Below are positions 1-10,071 of a DNA stretch of 64,000 nucleotides, one piece after another. The notes under the pieces were generated by a model. The model ran no database searches and had not been told where the DNA came from. It was given only the letters and a program-made list of their open reading frames with translations. Position numbers and translations under genes: made by a program. Location: assembly GCF_016925675.1 (NCBI RefSeq), contig NZ_CP070506.1, positions 4,276,501 through 4,340,500 of the forward strand, given 5' to 3'. Source of the stretch: Pseudomonas hygromyciniae. GTDB taxonomy: Bacteria; Pseudomonadota; Gammaproteobacteria; Pseudomonadales; Pseudomonadaceae. Numbering within the stretch: position 1 is the first letter of the stretch; each line of letters starts with the position of its first letter.

Positions 1-93
1 TGACCTAGCACCGTTCGTCGTGATCCAGGCACCAACAATAAGAGTGGGCTGACCAACCTAAGGTAAGGACTTTATTCCTATGGAGGCTCCACC

Positions 94-432
94 ATGAATA
101 CTTCCAAAGTGACTGCCCTCGCCTTCGCGGGCTTGCTGTCTGCGGTTTCCCTGGCCAGCGTCGCCGCATCCGACCCGTCCACCGGCAAGACCGACCCGAT
201 TGGCAGCCCGCCCAACCCCGCCACCCAAGAAACCGAAAACTCCATGGGCACCGGCCTGGATACCAATGGCGGCGCCATCATCCAGGACGGCGCCGACCCG
301 CGCACCAAGGGTAACGACGGTAACCGTCAGGGCCTGGGCACCGATGTGGAGAACGGCAAGATCGGCCCCGGCAAGAATGCCACCCCAAGCGGCCACGATG
401 ACAACCTGCCCGGCGCGCCGAAACAGCCCTGA
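94..432 (+). CDS. Small secreted hypothetical protein
   Basis: The 112-residue product is not assigned to a family. It starts with a clear Sec signal peptide: a basic N-terminus (MNTSK), a hydrophobic core, and an Ala-rich cleavage zone near residues 24-27. The mature part is rich in Gly, Asn, Asp and Pro (SPPNPATQ, DTNGGA, GNDGNRQGLG, GPGKNATPSGHDDN). This suggests an extended, poorly folded periplasmic or surface protein. The start is supported by GGAGG at 82-86. It is followed after 53 bp by another small gene on the same strand. Similar short Gly/Asn-rich exported proteins occur in fluorescent pseudomonads, but I cannot name a function. Confidence 0.75.
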   Translation: MNTSKVTALAFAGLLSAVSLASVAASDPSTGKTDPIGSPPNPATQETENSMGTGLDTNGGAIIQDGADPRTKGNDGNRQGLGTDVENGKIGPGKNATPSGHDDNLPGAPKQP

Positions 433-485
433 GCCCGTGGCCGACAGACGAACACTACCCCACCACTGATCCTGAAGAGGTATGC

Positions 486-743
486 ATGAACGTCGATAAA
501 AACCTTGAGAAAGAAGTCCTCACCCGCTTGCTGCACGCGCACCCGAATGGTTTGGGTAAGGAGGTGCTGGATAACTACCGGGGCGAAAAAGTCGTGGCCA
601 GTACCCTGGCGATCCTTCAGGACCGTGGGCTGATCAAGGAAGGCCATGTGACTTGCAACGATGCCGGCGAACACGCATTGCACCTGCCGATCAAGCTGAC
701 AGCATCCGGCGTGGACGCGGCGCGCAAGCTCGAAGACGCGTAA
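486..743 (+). CDS. Small hypothetical protein, winged-helix-like
   Basis: This 85-residue protein has no signal peptide or membrane segment. Its order of short helices followed by a strand-like segment (EVLTRLLHAHPNG, EVLDNYRGEKVVASTLAILQ, then DRGLIKEG) resembles a winged-helix domain of the kind that counts and pairs helices before a beta wing. That is a pattern judgement only, and DNA binding is inference. A purine-rich stretch (GAAGAGG) precedes the ATG. The gene sits between the secreted small protein and a degenerate REP pair, so it is probably the last gene of a two-gene unit. Confidence 0.7.
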   Translation: MNVDKNLEKEVLTRLLHAHPNGLGKEVLDNYRGEKVVASTLAILQDRGLIKEGHVTCNDAGEHALHLPIKLTASGVDAARKLEDA

Positions 744-802
744 TAGACGGTTTGCCGGCGATCGCAGTGTGCCTGGTGATGATCTAGCGCTAGGCAGGCC
801 GT

Positions 803-866
803 CATCGCTGGAAAGCCAGCTCCTACAAACATTCCAAACCTATGTAGGAGCCGGCTTGCCGGTATC
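803..866. repeat. Degenerate REP pair
   Basis: Two inverted REP-like units (803-827 and 843-866) with cores AGCTCCTACA and TGTAGGAGC face each other between the convergent 85-aa gene and the DUF1285 gene. The right unit overlaps the DUF1285 stop codon by about two bases. Confidence 0.75.
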
Positions 867-1431
867 AGTCCCTGGGCTCCAGGCCTATCGGGAAGAACAC
901 CCCGCCACTCCAGACGCCCAGCCAACTCTCGCCGTCGATCCGGCGTGTTACTGCCAGTTCCACCATCTGGTAGAACACGTTGCGGTGGACCAGCGCCTCA
1001 AGGTTGTTGCGCACCAGCACGTAGGGCGAAGGCTCCTGGGTGTGTGGATCAATCACCACCCGCAACGGATGCGCCGGGCCGGCTTCGATCAGGTCTTCGA
1101 CATTGGAGGTAAACCGCAGGAGCTGGTTCTCGCCATCGCCTTCGACCTCCAGCGACACGGCCACAAAGGGCGCGTCGTCCACCTTGATCCCGACCTTTTC
1201 CACCGGCGTGATCAAGAAGTAATCATCGCCATCGCGGCGGATGATATTGGAGAACAGCTTGACCATCGGCTTACGCCCGATAGGCGTGCCCAGGTAATAC
1301 CAGGTGCCATCACGGGCGATGCGCATGTCGATATCGCCACAGAAATCCGGGTTCCACAGGTGAACCGGAGCCGGTCCCTTGCCCTTGGGCAACTGTGCCA
1401 ACAAATCATTGGCTTTGGCCGAATCCGTCAT
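865..1431 (-). CDS. DUF1285 domain-containing protein
   Basis: The 188-residue protein matches the DUF1285 family found widely in proteobacteria, usually near 180-190 residues, whose function is not established. Recognisable parts are VHLWNPDFCGDIDMRI near residue 25, the DGTWYYLGTPIGRKPMVKLF segment, and the GDDYFLITPVEKVGIKVDDA segment. It is predicted cytosolic and mostly beta. It lies 16 bp downstream of the DUF4823 lipoprotein gene on the same strand, so the two are probably co-transcribed. The C-terminal stop overlaps a REP unit. The family call is firm; no biochemical role can be stated. Confidence 0.85.
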   Translation of the reverse strand: MTDSAKANDLLAQLPKGKGPAPVHLWNPDFCGDIDMRIARDGTWYYLGTPIGRKPMVKLFSNIIRRDGDDYFLITPVEKVGIKVDDAPFVAVSLEVEGDGENQLLRFTSNVEDLIEAGPAHPLRVVIDPHTQEPSPYVLVRNNLEALVHRNVFYQMVELAVTRRIDGESWLGVWSGGVFFPIGLEPRD

Positions 1432-1447
1432 GCTGTTCTCCTTTGAA

Positions 1448-2053
1448 TTACTGGTCGCTCATGCCCAGCAGGCTGCGGGCATACTGGCGCAGCGGTGGGC
1501 CAAGCAGATCTTCGGGTTTGTTGTCGTGGAACGTCAGTAAACCGCCACGACTGCGAATCCGTGCAGTATCGATCAAATACTGGGTGCTGGTCTCGATCAA
1601 CATAATCTGGATCACCCCGCTGTCGACACCCAGCCGATCCAGGGCTTCCTGATCGGCCCACTCATCTGCATTGCCGATGCGATCATCCGCCTTGGCGAAG
1701 CGCGTATACAACAGGTAATGGGCCCCCACCTCGCGGGCTTCGGCCATGGCCTGCTCCAGTCCTTGCGGGGCGCGGGCGCGGCGGACCATGGGGAAGTATT
1801 CGATAAAACCATTGAAGGCTTCTTCGGCCACCACATTGGGACGCGGATAGGCGCTGCCCGGCGGCGTGAACGCGCCCTGGGCGATAAATACAAACGAATC
1901 GGGCTGTATGCGAACCGAGTTGGAGCGACGGGTATCGCTGTGATCCAGCAAACCGGCATCGCTCATCTGATAGCGAGTGCCTTCGGCCATATCGCTGACT
2001 GTCATGCAGCCACCCAGCGCGAACGACGCCAGCAACAAAACCAGACTACGCAT
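1448..2053 (-). CDS. DUF4823 family lipoprotein
   Basis: The product is a 201-residue predicted lipoprotein. I chose the start at 2053 because the protein then begins MRSLVLLLASFALGGCM, a lipoprotein signal peptide with a lipobox ending at Cys16, and because GGAGG lies just upstream. A longer in-frame start exists upstream but would run into the moaA end and lacks a signal. The body carries segments typical of DUF4823 proteins (SVRIQPDSFVFIAQ, GAHYLLYTRFAKADDRIGN, VIQIMLIETSTQYLIDTARI), a pattern also seen in proteins related to TolB-like lipoprotein domains. It is expected to be membrane-anchored in the periplasm. Function unknown. Confidence 0.8.
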   Translation of the reverse strand: MRSLVLLLASFALGGCMTVSDMAEGTRYQMSDAGLLDHSDTRRSNSVRIQPDSFVFIAQGAFTPPGSAYPRPNVVAEEAFNGFIEYFPMVRRARAPQGLEQAMAEAREVGAHYLLYTRFAKADDRIGNADEWADQEALDRLGVDSGVIQIMLIETSTQYLIDTARIRSRGGLLTFHDNKPEDLLGPPLRQYARSLLGMSDQ

Positions 2054-2127
2054 CCTATCCTCCAGAGGCCGGTGACGGAAAACCGGCGAATAGGCACCAG
2101 ATGCAGATTTTGCGCCAGCTTGCCTGG

Positions 2128-3096
2128 CTACCCGCCAATGATCTTCATCACGGTAGCCCCGCCGGAAAACGCCACTTCCTGCTTGTCGCCCAAGGCCTTG
2201 ACCAGCAGGCCCTGTAACGCCGGCAGGGCCTGGTGGCGCGGCTTGTCCAACAGGTCGCCGACATAGTGGCGGTTGCTCGACGACAGGCAGCCGTGCAACC
2301 AGCCGGTCGAAGAAAGGCGCAGGCGCGAACAGGTCCGGCAAAACGGCACGCTTTCATTGGCGATCACGCCGAAGAAGCCGTGACCGGGGATTTCATAGCG
2401 CACGGCCGTGGCATCGACCGGGGCGTCAGCCTGCAGGTATTCGTGATGTTCGCCAATCAGGCTCAACAGTTGTTGCAGGCTGACGAACTGTTGCAGGAAC
2501 GCGTTGGAGTCGCTCGCAAGGTGGCCCATGCGCATCAACTCGATAAAACGCAGTTCATAGCCACGCTCCAGGCAATACTCCAGCAGCGGCATGACCTGGT
2601 CGAGGTTCTGCCCACGCAATGGCACCATATTGACCTTGATCTTGATTCCCGCCGCACGCGCCTGGTCCATGCCATCGAGGACCGTGGCCAGGTCACCTCC
2701 CCTGGCGATCCCGCGAAAGGCAGCGGCATCGAGGGTGTCGAGGGAAACATTGATCCGGCGAATGCCGGCATCGACCAGCAATGGCAACTTGCGCGCCAGT
2801 AACTGGCCATTGGTGGTCAGGCTGATATCGCTCAAGCCCATCTGCCCGACGGCCTGCATAAAGGTTTCGAGCTTGGGGCTGACCAGCGGCTCGCCACCGG
2901 TAATACGCAGACGATCAATGCCTGCCGCCTCGATCAGGTACGCAACGCCACGGGCCATGGCTTCGGCCGAGAGTTCGTCCTGCGCAGCCACCAACCGCTT
3001 GCCGTTGGGCACGCAGTAGGTACAGGCGTAATTGCAGGCTGAGGTCAGGCTGATCCGCAAATTGCGAAAACGCCTGCCTTGACGATCAACGATCAT
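2128..3096 (-). CDS. moaA: GTP 3',8-cyclase MoaA
   Basis: This radical-SAM enzyme makes the first intermediate of molybdenum cofactor synthesis: it rearranges GTP to 3',8-cyclo-GTP, which MoaC then converts. The N-terminal 4Fe-4S motif is C21-x3-C25-x2-C28 within SACNYACTYC. The radical SAM GGEP motif follows (RITGGEPLVSP). The second, C-terminal cluster ligands appear as C-x2-C-x13-C (FCRTC through HGC). The protein ends in GG as MoaA proteins do. Length 322 residues is normal. A large molybdenum hydroxylase operon lies in the same window at 21.7-26.1 kb and would need this cofactor. The gene is not next to other moa genes here. Pseudomonas often carries two moaA copies, so this may be one paralog. 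Confidence 0.95.
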   Translation of the reverse strand: MIVDRQGRRFRNLRISLTSACNYACTYCVPNGKRLVAAQDELSAEAMARGVAYLIEAAGIDRLRITGGEPLVSPKLETFMQAVGQMGLSDISLTTNGQLLARKLPLLVDAGIRRINVSLDTLDAAAFRGIARGGDLATVLDGMDQARAAGIKIKVNMVPLRGQNLDQVMPLLEYCLERGYELRFIELMRMGHLASDSNAFLQQFVSLQQLLSLIGEHHEYLQADAPVDATAVRYEIPGHGFFGVIANESVPFCRTCSRLRLSSTGWLHGCLSSSNRHYVGDLLDKPRHQALPALQGLLVKALGDKQEVAFSGGATVMKIIGG

Positions 3097-3127
3097 GGAT
3101 CACTCCGGCAGCGGATAATTCGGGCGC

Positions 3128-3159
3128 GCTAAAACCTGACTCATAAATCAGATTTTAGC
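3128..3159. terminator. 12-bp inverted repeat between the TetR gene and moaA
   Basis: Arms 3128-3139 and 3148-3159 (GCTAAAACCTGA / TCAGATTTTAGC) pair with one mismatch that becomes a G-U pair in minus-strand RNA. It lies 32-63 bp upstream of the moaA start and about 77 bp after the TetR stop. No U-run follows, so it could be a weak terminator or an operator for moaA. Confidence 0.45.
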
Positions 3160-3235
3160 AAGGTCCTTGCCTGAGTATATTCCTGGGTTATCACATACGG
3201 CAGTAAATCAACCGGCCATTTCCCGGGTGAATGCC

Positions 3236-3889
3236 TTACGTGGCAGGCGTCTCGGGGTTCGGCAGCTCGGTACTGTGCTTGCGCTTGTTGCCCATGCGCA
3301 CGCCGATGTCCATCAGGAACTGGAAGAAGCCTTCCTGATCTTCCAGCACGTTGCTCCAGAATGGCGAGTGGTACAGCGCCACGGCACCGTGCACCAACGC
3401 CCAGGCGGCGCAGTAGTGGAAATAAGGCGGCACGTCTTCGAGCTTGCCTTCACTGATCCGGCCCTTGATCAGCAAGGTCAGGCGCTCGAAGTTCGAAGCA
3501 CGGATCTTGTGCAACTCCTCGACCATTTCCGGCACCTGGTGACCCTTGACCACTTTTTCTTCGAGGCGATCGAACAGTCGGTAGCGCTGCGGGTCGCGCA
3601 TGCGGAACTCAAAGTAAGCCCGGGACAGCGCTTCCTTGTCTTTGTCGACATCGGCCGAGTGCAGCAGCTCGTTCAAATCGCGCTCGTAATCGAGCATCAG
3701 GCGCAAGTAGATCTCGGCCTTGGACTTGAAGTGCTTATAGATCGTGCCTTTGCCGATACCCACGGCATCCGCAATCATCTCGACGGTGACGCTGTCTTCA
3801 CCCTGTTCGAGGAACAATTTGAGCGCGGTGTCGAGAATTTCCTGCTCACGGCGGCGAAACTCACGGACCTTACGGGGTTCTTTGTGCAT
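3236..3889 (-). CDS. TetR/AcrR family transcriptional regulator
   Basis: The 217-residue protein has a TetR-type helix-turn-helix at about residues 15-60: ILDTALKLFLEQGEDSVTVE, then IADAVGIGKGTIYKHFKSKA. The rest is the helical ligand-binding and dimer domain, with many charged residues. I chose the start at 3889 (MHKEPRKVREF) because an AGAAAGA-type purine-rich segment lies upstream and the upstream in-frame extension is not TetR-like. In P. aeruginosa a regulator of this type (PA2957) lies near tatD and the fab cluster, so this is a likely ortholog; the ligand and targets are not known from sequence. Its C-terminus (NKRKHSTELPNPETPAT) is short and disordered. Confidence 0.88.
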   Translation of the reverse strand: MHKEPRKVREFRRREQEILDTALKLFLEQGEDSVTVEMIADAVGIGKGTIYKHFKSKAEIYLRLMLDYERDLNELLHSADVDKDKEALSRAYFEFRMRDPQRYRLFDRLEEKVVKGHQVPEMVEELHKIRASNFERLTLLIKGRISEGKLEDVPPYFHYCAAWALVHGAVALYHSPFWSNVLEDQEGFFQFLMDIGVRMGNKRKHSTELPNPETPAT

Positions 3890-4315
3890 AGAAAGAGGTC
3901 TGCAGAGGTCAGTATTGGAAGGGTTCAGTGCTCCGATGACGGAACGTTTTACCCGGTGCGAGGGATTATCCCGACTGGGCGGTCGTTGGGCAACGTCTAT
4001 ATGAACAACCCACACACTAAACTTACAGCCCGCCAACGAATCAGGCGATATGGGTCAGAAATAAAACACCGACTCGCGCAGTGTGTTGCCGCTCAATGAG
4101 AACTCAAGCGAAGCGCACGTATTCCAAATCTGTTTAAAAAACGATCAGATGCGGCTGGACTGCACGGGATACTGATCAATACTTCATCTGTCGGTGTGAC
4201 ATCTCCCCCAAGTGAAACACCGATAGGGGTACCAATGGACCGCGTACCTTTATTTACTCCTAATGGTCTTAACCCGGATTCCCCCCCCAGAACCCGGGGT
4301 TTTTTTGCCTGGGAT
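3890..4315. other. 426-bp intergenic region of lowered GC with a hairpin
   Basis: No convincing gene was found. The right two thirds are about 45-50 percent GC, below neighbours. A hairpin with 10-bp arms and one mismatch lies at 4188-4197 and 4217-4226 (CTGTCGGTGT / ACACCGATAG). A run of eight C followed by GGGG and seven T at about 4281-4307 resembles a weak plus-strand terminator, with nothing obvious upstream to terminate. The TetR promoter is expected at the left side; a TATAGA hexamer is present on the minus strand near 3997. Confidence 0.5.
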
Positions 4316-5098
4316 TCAGCGAACGTGCGCCAGCGGGAACAGGCGCTTGAAGTTCTCGGTGGTCTGCTCGGCAAAACGCTCGACTGACTCGCCGCGCAAC
4401 ATCGCCAGGTAATCCGCCACATCCCGCACATATTCCGGCAGGTTCGGCTTGCCGCGATGGGGGATCGGTGCGAGGTAAGGCGAATCGGTTTCCACCAGCA
4501 GACGATCCGCCGGCACCTGGCGCGCCACATCCCGCAGGGCATCGGCGTTGCGGAAGGTGACAATACCCGACAGGGAAATATAGAACCCCAGGTCGAGGGC
4601 CGCCTTGGCCATCTCCCAGTCTTCGGTGAAACAGTGCAACACGCCCGCCTGGGGCAACGCCGCCTCGCGCAGCAACGCCAGGGTGTCGGCACGGGCGCCA
4701 CGGGTATGTACGATCACTGGTTTACCGGTCTGCTGCGCCGCTTGCAGGTGCAGTCGGAACGAGGCCTGCTGCAAATCGGCGGCTTCGGGCTCGTAGTGGT
4801 AATCCAGGCCGGTCTCGCCAATAGCCACCACTCGCGGGTGATTGAGTTCGCCCAGCAGCCAGTCAAGGGCCGGGGCTTCGCCAGGCTTGAGGTCCAGAGG
4901 ATGGATACCTACCGAGCAATCCACGTCGGCATAGCGCTCGGCCAGAGCCTTGACGTCGGCGGCGTTCTCGGCGCTGACGCCGATGCACAGAAAATGCCCA
5001 ACGCCGCGCTGGCGTGCGGCGTCGAGGGCGGCATCCAGGGAGCCACCGTGGGCGGCGAGGTCGAGGCGATCAAGGTGGCAATGGGAATCTACGAGCAT
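4316..5098 (-). CDS. tatD: TatD family metal-dependent deoxyribonuclease
   Basis: This 260-residue TIM-barrel hydrolase belongs to the TatD family (YcfH type). Metal-binding and active-site motifs are in order: DSHCHLDRLDL at the N-terminus, VGIHPLDL, GETGLDYHYEPE, IVHTRGA, LHCFTEDWE and VETDSPYLAPIPHRGKPN. Family members cleave DNA with divalent metals and have been linked to repair. The gene is the last of the fab-tmk-holB block; in P. aeruginosa the gene before it is pilZ (PA2960), which is absent here. The intergenic distance to holB is only 65 bp. The ATG at 5098 begins at the standard family start (MLVDSHCH). Confidence 0.93.
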   Translation of the reverse strand: MLVDSHCHLDRLDLAAHGGSLDAALDAARQRGVGHFLCIGVSAENAADVKALAERYADVDCSVGIHPLDLKPGEAPALDWLLGELNHPRVVAIGETGLDYHYEPEAADLQQASFRLHLQAAQQTGKPVIVHTRGARADTLALLREAALPQAGVLHCFTEDWEMAKAALDLGFYISLSGIVTFRNADALRDVARQVPADRLLVETDSPYLAPIPHRGKPNLPEYVRDVADYLAMLRGESVERFAEQTTENFKRLFPLAHVR

Positions 5099-5163
5099 AA
5101 GAAGTTACAACTTGCGTCACAGGAAGTGTCTGGCCAACGAGACATCCGTCGGCCCCAAGAATA
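5099..5163 (-). other. 65-bp holB-tatD junction where pilZ is expected
   Basis: In P. aeruginosa PAO1 the order is tmk-holB-pilZ-tatD (PA2962 to PA2959). Here holB ends at 5164 and tatD starts at 5098, with no room for the roughly 118-codon pilZ. The minus strand of this junction has an ATG at 5145 followed by an 18-residue reading frame (MSRWPDTSC...) that ends inside tatD. It could be a scar or a chance open frame. Confidence 0.55.
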
Positions 5164-6784
<1,621 letters not shown>

Positions 6785-6794
6785 TTAGTCAGAG

Positions 6795-7916
6795 TCATTG
6801 CGGGCTTTGCGCGGGCGCAGCTTCAGGCGCGACAGGCTCAACCGTCGCCGGTGCAGCCGGTGCAGGGCTGGAGCGATAATCGGCGCGACGCTTGAGTTGG
6901 TACTCGCGCACCGCCGCATTATGGGCATCCAGGCTATCGGAAAAAATATGGCTGCCATCGCCCCGCGCCACGAAATACAGGCTGCTGCCCGACACCGGAT
7001 TCAACGCGGCATGGATCGCTTCGCGGCCGACCATGGCAATCGGCGTCGGTGGCAAACCGCTGATCATGTAGGTGTTATAGGGCGTGGCTTCTTTCAGGTG
7101 CGCGCGCGTCAACTTGCCGTTGTAGCGCTCGCCCATGCCGTAGATCACGGTGGGGTCGGTTTGCAGCAGCATGCCGATCTTCAGGCGCCGCACAAACACC
7201 CCGGCAATCTGCCCACGTTCTTCCGGCACGCCGGTTTCCTTCTCGACCAGCGACGCCATGATCAGCGCCTGGTAGGGGTCGGTATAGGGCGCATCCGGGG
7301 CACGTCGGCTCCATTCCTGCTCAAGTACATCGTCCAGGCGGTTGTAGGCTTTTTTCAGGAATTCGACATCGGTCATGCCGCGCACGAAACGGTAGGTATC
7401 AGGGAAGAACCGCCCTTCCGGGAACACGTCGGGATGGCCGATTTTCGCCATCACCTCGCGGTCACTCAAGCCAGACAAGGTCTGCTCGATTTTTTCGTGC
7501 TTGGCCAGCGCACTGCGCACCTGGCGGAAGTTCCAGCCTTCCACCAAGGTCAGGCTGTACTGCACCACTTCGCCGCGCTGCCACAGGCCGATCAGCCCTT
7601 GGGCCGTCAGGCCTGGCGTCATTCGGTATTCACCACTGTGCAGCGGCTGACCATCCAGATTGAAACGCCAGTACAGGCGCAGCCAAAAGGCATCCTCAAG
7701 CACGCCGTCAGCTTCCAGGCGATTGAAGGTACCGGTCGGGGTCGCACCGGCCGCCACATCCAGCAATTGCTCCTGGGACAGATTCAGCGGCTGCTTCAAG
7801 GCCGAGTCCAGCTTCCAGGCCGAAAAGCCCAGCAGCAAACCCGCCAGGACCAGACCGATCTCCAGCAGCAATACAATTTTACGTCTCAAATCAAACACCC
7901 AATAGCGCGCGAACAA
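6795..7916 (-). CDS. mltG: Endolytic murein transglycosylase MltG
   Basis: MltG cuts nascent glycan strands and is a terminator of peptidoglycan chain growth. The protein has one N-terminal membrane helix (about KIVLLLEIGLVLAGLLLGFSA) followed by a LysM-like and YceG catalytic domain. Conserved parts include VEGWNFRQVRSAL, GRFFPDTYRF, ASLVEKETGVPEERGQIAGV with the catalytic Glu, LQTDPTVIYGMG, and YNTYMISGLPPTPI. Length is 373 residues. The C-terminal tail is rich in Ala and Pro. The ATG at 7916 overlaps pabC by 26 bp; a GTG six codons downstream (7898) would reduce this to 8 bp and may be the true start. Confidence 0.92.
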   Translation of the reverse strand: MFARYWVFDLRRKIVLLLEIGLVLAGLLLGFSAWKLDSALKQPLNLSQEQLLDVAAGATPTGTFNRLEADGVLEDAFWLRLYWRFNLDGQPLHSGEYRMTPGLTAQGLIGLWQRGEVVQYSLTLVEGWNFRQVRSALAKHEKIEQTLSGLSDREVMAKIGHPDVFPEGRFFPDTYRFVRGMTDVEFLKKAYNRLDDVLEQEWSRRAPDAPYTDPYQALIMASLVEKETGVPEERGQIAGVFVRRLKIGMLLQTDPTVIYGMGERYNGKLTRAHLKEATPYNTYMISGLPPTPIAMVGREAIHAALNPVSGSSLYFVARGDGSHIFSDSLDAHNAAVREYQLKRRADYRSSPAPAAPATVEPVAPEAAPAQSPQ

Positions 7917-8709
7917 TGCCTTGCAGTTTACGGGTGAGCGGCCCAGCCGACCAGCTCATTGGCCCACATCCAAGCACCGGCCAAATGCCATATACGCTGT
8001 TGCAGACGAACACTTCATCAGCCTGTTGCAACTGCGCAAGGCTGATATCGGCAACCCTGGTGACAATGCCTAACGCCTCGGCCCTGGCCAACAGCTCGGC
8101 ACGCATGACGCCGGCCACGCCACAGCGGCTCAGGTCGGCTGTCAGCAACTGGCCGTCATGTACCAAGAACAGGTTGCTGAACACGCCTTCGATGACGCGC
8201 CCAGACATATCCAGCATCAATCCTTCCGCGTGATCGGCATCTTGCCACTCGGCGCGTGCCAGGACCTGTTCGAGGCGATTTAGATGCTTGAGACCTGCGA
8301 GCAAGGGTTGCTCGGACAAACGGGTGACGCATGGGAAAAGGCGAACGCCTGATGAACCATGAGCCTCGGGATAGGTGGCAGGCGGGCTGCCTTGCAGAAT
8401 ACGACGTGCTGGGGCGCCTGCGTTGATGCCATAACCGCGCAGGCTATCGCCACGGGTGAGGATCAACTTGAGAACACCGTCACCGAAGGCTGCCGCATAG
8501 GCCAGCAACTCGCTGCGGACCAGGCCCTGGTCCACAGTAAGCGCCAGGCGCCTGCAACCTTCGTCGAGGCGTTGCAGATGACGATCAAGCAGCACGGGCT
8601 GCCCGGCCTTGACCGCGATGGTTTCAAACAAACCATCGCCGTAGGCCAGGCCGCGATCTTTCAGCGGCACTGCGTCCGCCGGCTGACCGTCGACCCAGCT
8701 GTGCATCAC
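7891..8709 (-). CDS. pabC: Aminodeoxychorismate lyase
   Basis: PabC is a pyridoxal-phosphate enzyme of fold type IV that converts 4-amino-4-deoxychorismate to 4-aminobenzoate and pyruvate for folate synthesis. The 272-residue protein shows the family N-terminal segment [14 protein letters not shown], the region with the PLP lysine ([24 protein letters not shown], cut by me into parts in reading), [20 protein letters not shown], and the [12 protein letters not shown] segment. It starts by a 4-bp overlap with fabF and precedes mltG, tmk and holB, the same order as in P. aeruginosa. Confidence 0.94.
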   Translation of the reverse strand: MMHSWVDGQPADAVPLKDRGLAYGDGLFETIAVKAGQPVLLDRHLQRLDEGCRRLALTVDQGLVRSELLAYAAAFGDGVLKLILTRGDSLRGYGINAGAPARRILQGSPPATYPEAHGSSGVRLFPCVTRLSEQPLLAGLKHLNRLEQVLARAEWQDADHAEGLMLDMSGRVIEGVFSNLFLVHDGQLLTADLSRCGVAGVMRAELLARAEALGIVTRVADISLAQLQQADEVFVCNSVYGIWPVLGCGPMSWSAGPLTRKLQGIVRALLGV

Positions 8710-9950
8710 TCGGCGAACCGGCGGAACACCAGGGAACCGTTGGTACCGCCAAAGCCGAACGAGTTGGACAACACCACGTCGATCGGCATTTGCTGCGGCT
8801 CGTGAGGGACGAAGTTCAGGTCGCAGCCTTCATCCGGCTCATCAAGGTTGATGGTCGGTGGTGCAACTTGGTCCTTGATCGCCAGCACGCTGAAAATCGC
8901 TTCGACCGCACCAGCCGCGCCCAGCAGGTGACCGGTCATCGACTTGGTCGAACTGACCGCCAGCTTGTAGGCGTGCTCGCCGAATACCGACCTGATGGCC
9001 TGGGCTTCTGCCAGGTCGCCAGTCGGCGTCGAAGTGCCGTGGGCGTTGATGTACTGCACTTGATCGACGTTGATCTTCGCGTCGCGCAAGGCATTGCTGA
9101 TGCAACGCGCAGCGCCCGCACCGTCGGCGGGTGGCGAGGTCATGTGGTACGCATCGCCACTCATGCCAAAACCGATCAGTTCGGCATAGATCGTCGCGCC
9201 ACGGGCCTTGGCGTGCTCCAGTTCTTCGAGGACCAGGGCACCGGCGCCGTCGGACAGTACAAAGCCATCACGGCCCTTGTCCCACGGACGACTGGCGCGG
9301 GTCGGCTCGTCATTGCGCGTCGACAGCGCACGGGACGCGCCGAAGCCGCCCATCCCCAGGCCGCAGGCAGCCATTTCGGCGCCACCGGCGATCATCACGT
9401 CAGCCTCGTCATAGGCGATATTGCGCGCCGCCATGCCGATGCAGTGAGTGCCCGTGGTGCACGCCGTGGAAATGGCGTAGTTAGGCCCCTGGGCACCCAG
9501 ATGGATGGACAGGAAACCGGAAATCATATTGATGATCGAGCCCGGGACGAAGAACGGTGAAATTCGACGAGGGCCGGATTCGTGCAAGGTACGGCTGGTT
9601 TCTTCGATATTGGTCAAACCGCCAATACCCGAGCCCATGGCCACGCCGATGCGCTCACGGTTGGCATCGGTCACTTCCAGGCCGGCATTACGCACCGCCT
9701 GAAAACCGGCTGCCAGGCCGTATTGAATGAACAGGTCGAGTTTGCGGGATTCCTTGATCGAGAGATATTCCTCGACATTGAAGCCCTTTACCGAGCCGCC
9801 AAAACGGGTGGAATAGGCAGAAAGGTCCGTATGTTCAATCAGACCAATACCACTGTGGCCAGCCAGAATGCCCTGCCAACTGCTCGGCACATCCGTACCC
9901 AGTGGCGACAACATACCCATACCGGTGACTACGACGCGTCTACGCGACAC
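8706..9950 (-). CDS. fabF: Beta-ketoacyl-ACP synthase II
   Basis: FabF elongates acyl-ACP chains by condensing with malonyl-ACP. The 414-residue protein begins [18 protein letters not shown] as family members do. The catalytic Cys is in [15 protein letters not shown], and the two active-site His are in [13 protein letters not shown] and [13 protein letters not shown]. The C-terminal Gly-rich loop is [16 protein letters not shown]. It follows acpP after a hairpin terminator, so it is probably fed by partial read-through of the acpP transcript, and overlaps pabC by 4 bp. The family also contains FabB and related enzymes, but context and sequence support FabF. Confidence 0.96.
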   Translation of the reverse strand: MSRRRVVVTGMGMLSPLGTDVPSSWQGILAGHSGIGLIEHTDLSAYSTRFGGSVKGFNVEEYLSIKESRKLDLFIQYGLAAGFQAVRNAGLEVTDANRERIGVAMGSGIGGLTNIEETSRTLHESGPRRISPFFVPGSIINMISGFLSIHLGAQGPNYAISTACTTGTHCIGMAARNIAYDEADVMIAGGAEMAACGLGMGGFGASRALSTRNDEPTRASRPWDKGRDGFVLSDGAGALVLEELEHAKARGATIYAELIGFGMSGDAYHMTSPPADGAGAARCISNALRDAKINVDQVQYINAHGTSTPTGDLAEAQAIRSVFGEHAYKLAVSSTKSMTGHLLGAAGAVEAIFSVLAIKDQVAPPTINLDEPDEGCDLNFVPHEPQQMPIDVVLSNSFGFGGTNGSLVFRRFAE

Positions 9951-10008
9951 AGCACTCTCCTTTTTCTTGATGACGACACTTGAGCTGACTTTTCATCAGA
10001 GCTAATGA

Positions 10009-10042
10009 AAAAACCGCACGCCGTTACAGCAGTGCGGTTTTT
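10009..10042 (-). terminator. Attenuating terminator between acpP and fabF
   Basis: An 11-bp perfect stem (arms 10009-10019 and 10032-10042, AAAAACCGCAC / GTGCGGTTTTT) with a 12-nt loop is followed on the minus strand by a run of six T. It lies between acpP and fabF, which are co-directional. A partial terminator here would let acpP be made in excess over the enzymes, as seen for other bacterial acpP genes. Confidence 0.8.
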
Positions 10043-10071
10043 CCATAACAGCAAGCGACGATTACAAACTA

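Noticed and set aside
1448..2341. A 297-residue version of the DUF4823 gene
   Set aside because: The extra N-terminus overlaps the end of moaA; the internal start has a lipoprotein signal and a GGAGG site.
4196..4387. A 63-residue plus-strand frame overlapping the tatD 3' end
   Set aside because: No ribosome site or family match; its C-terminus lies antisense to tatD.
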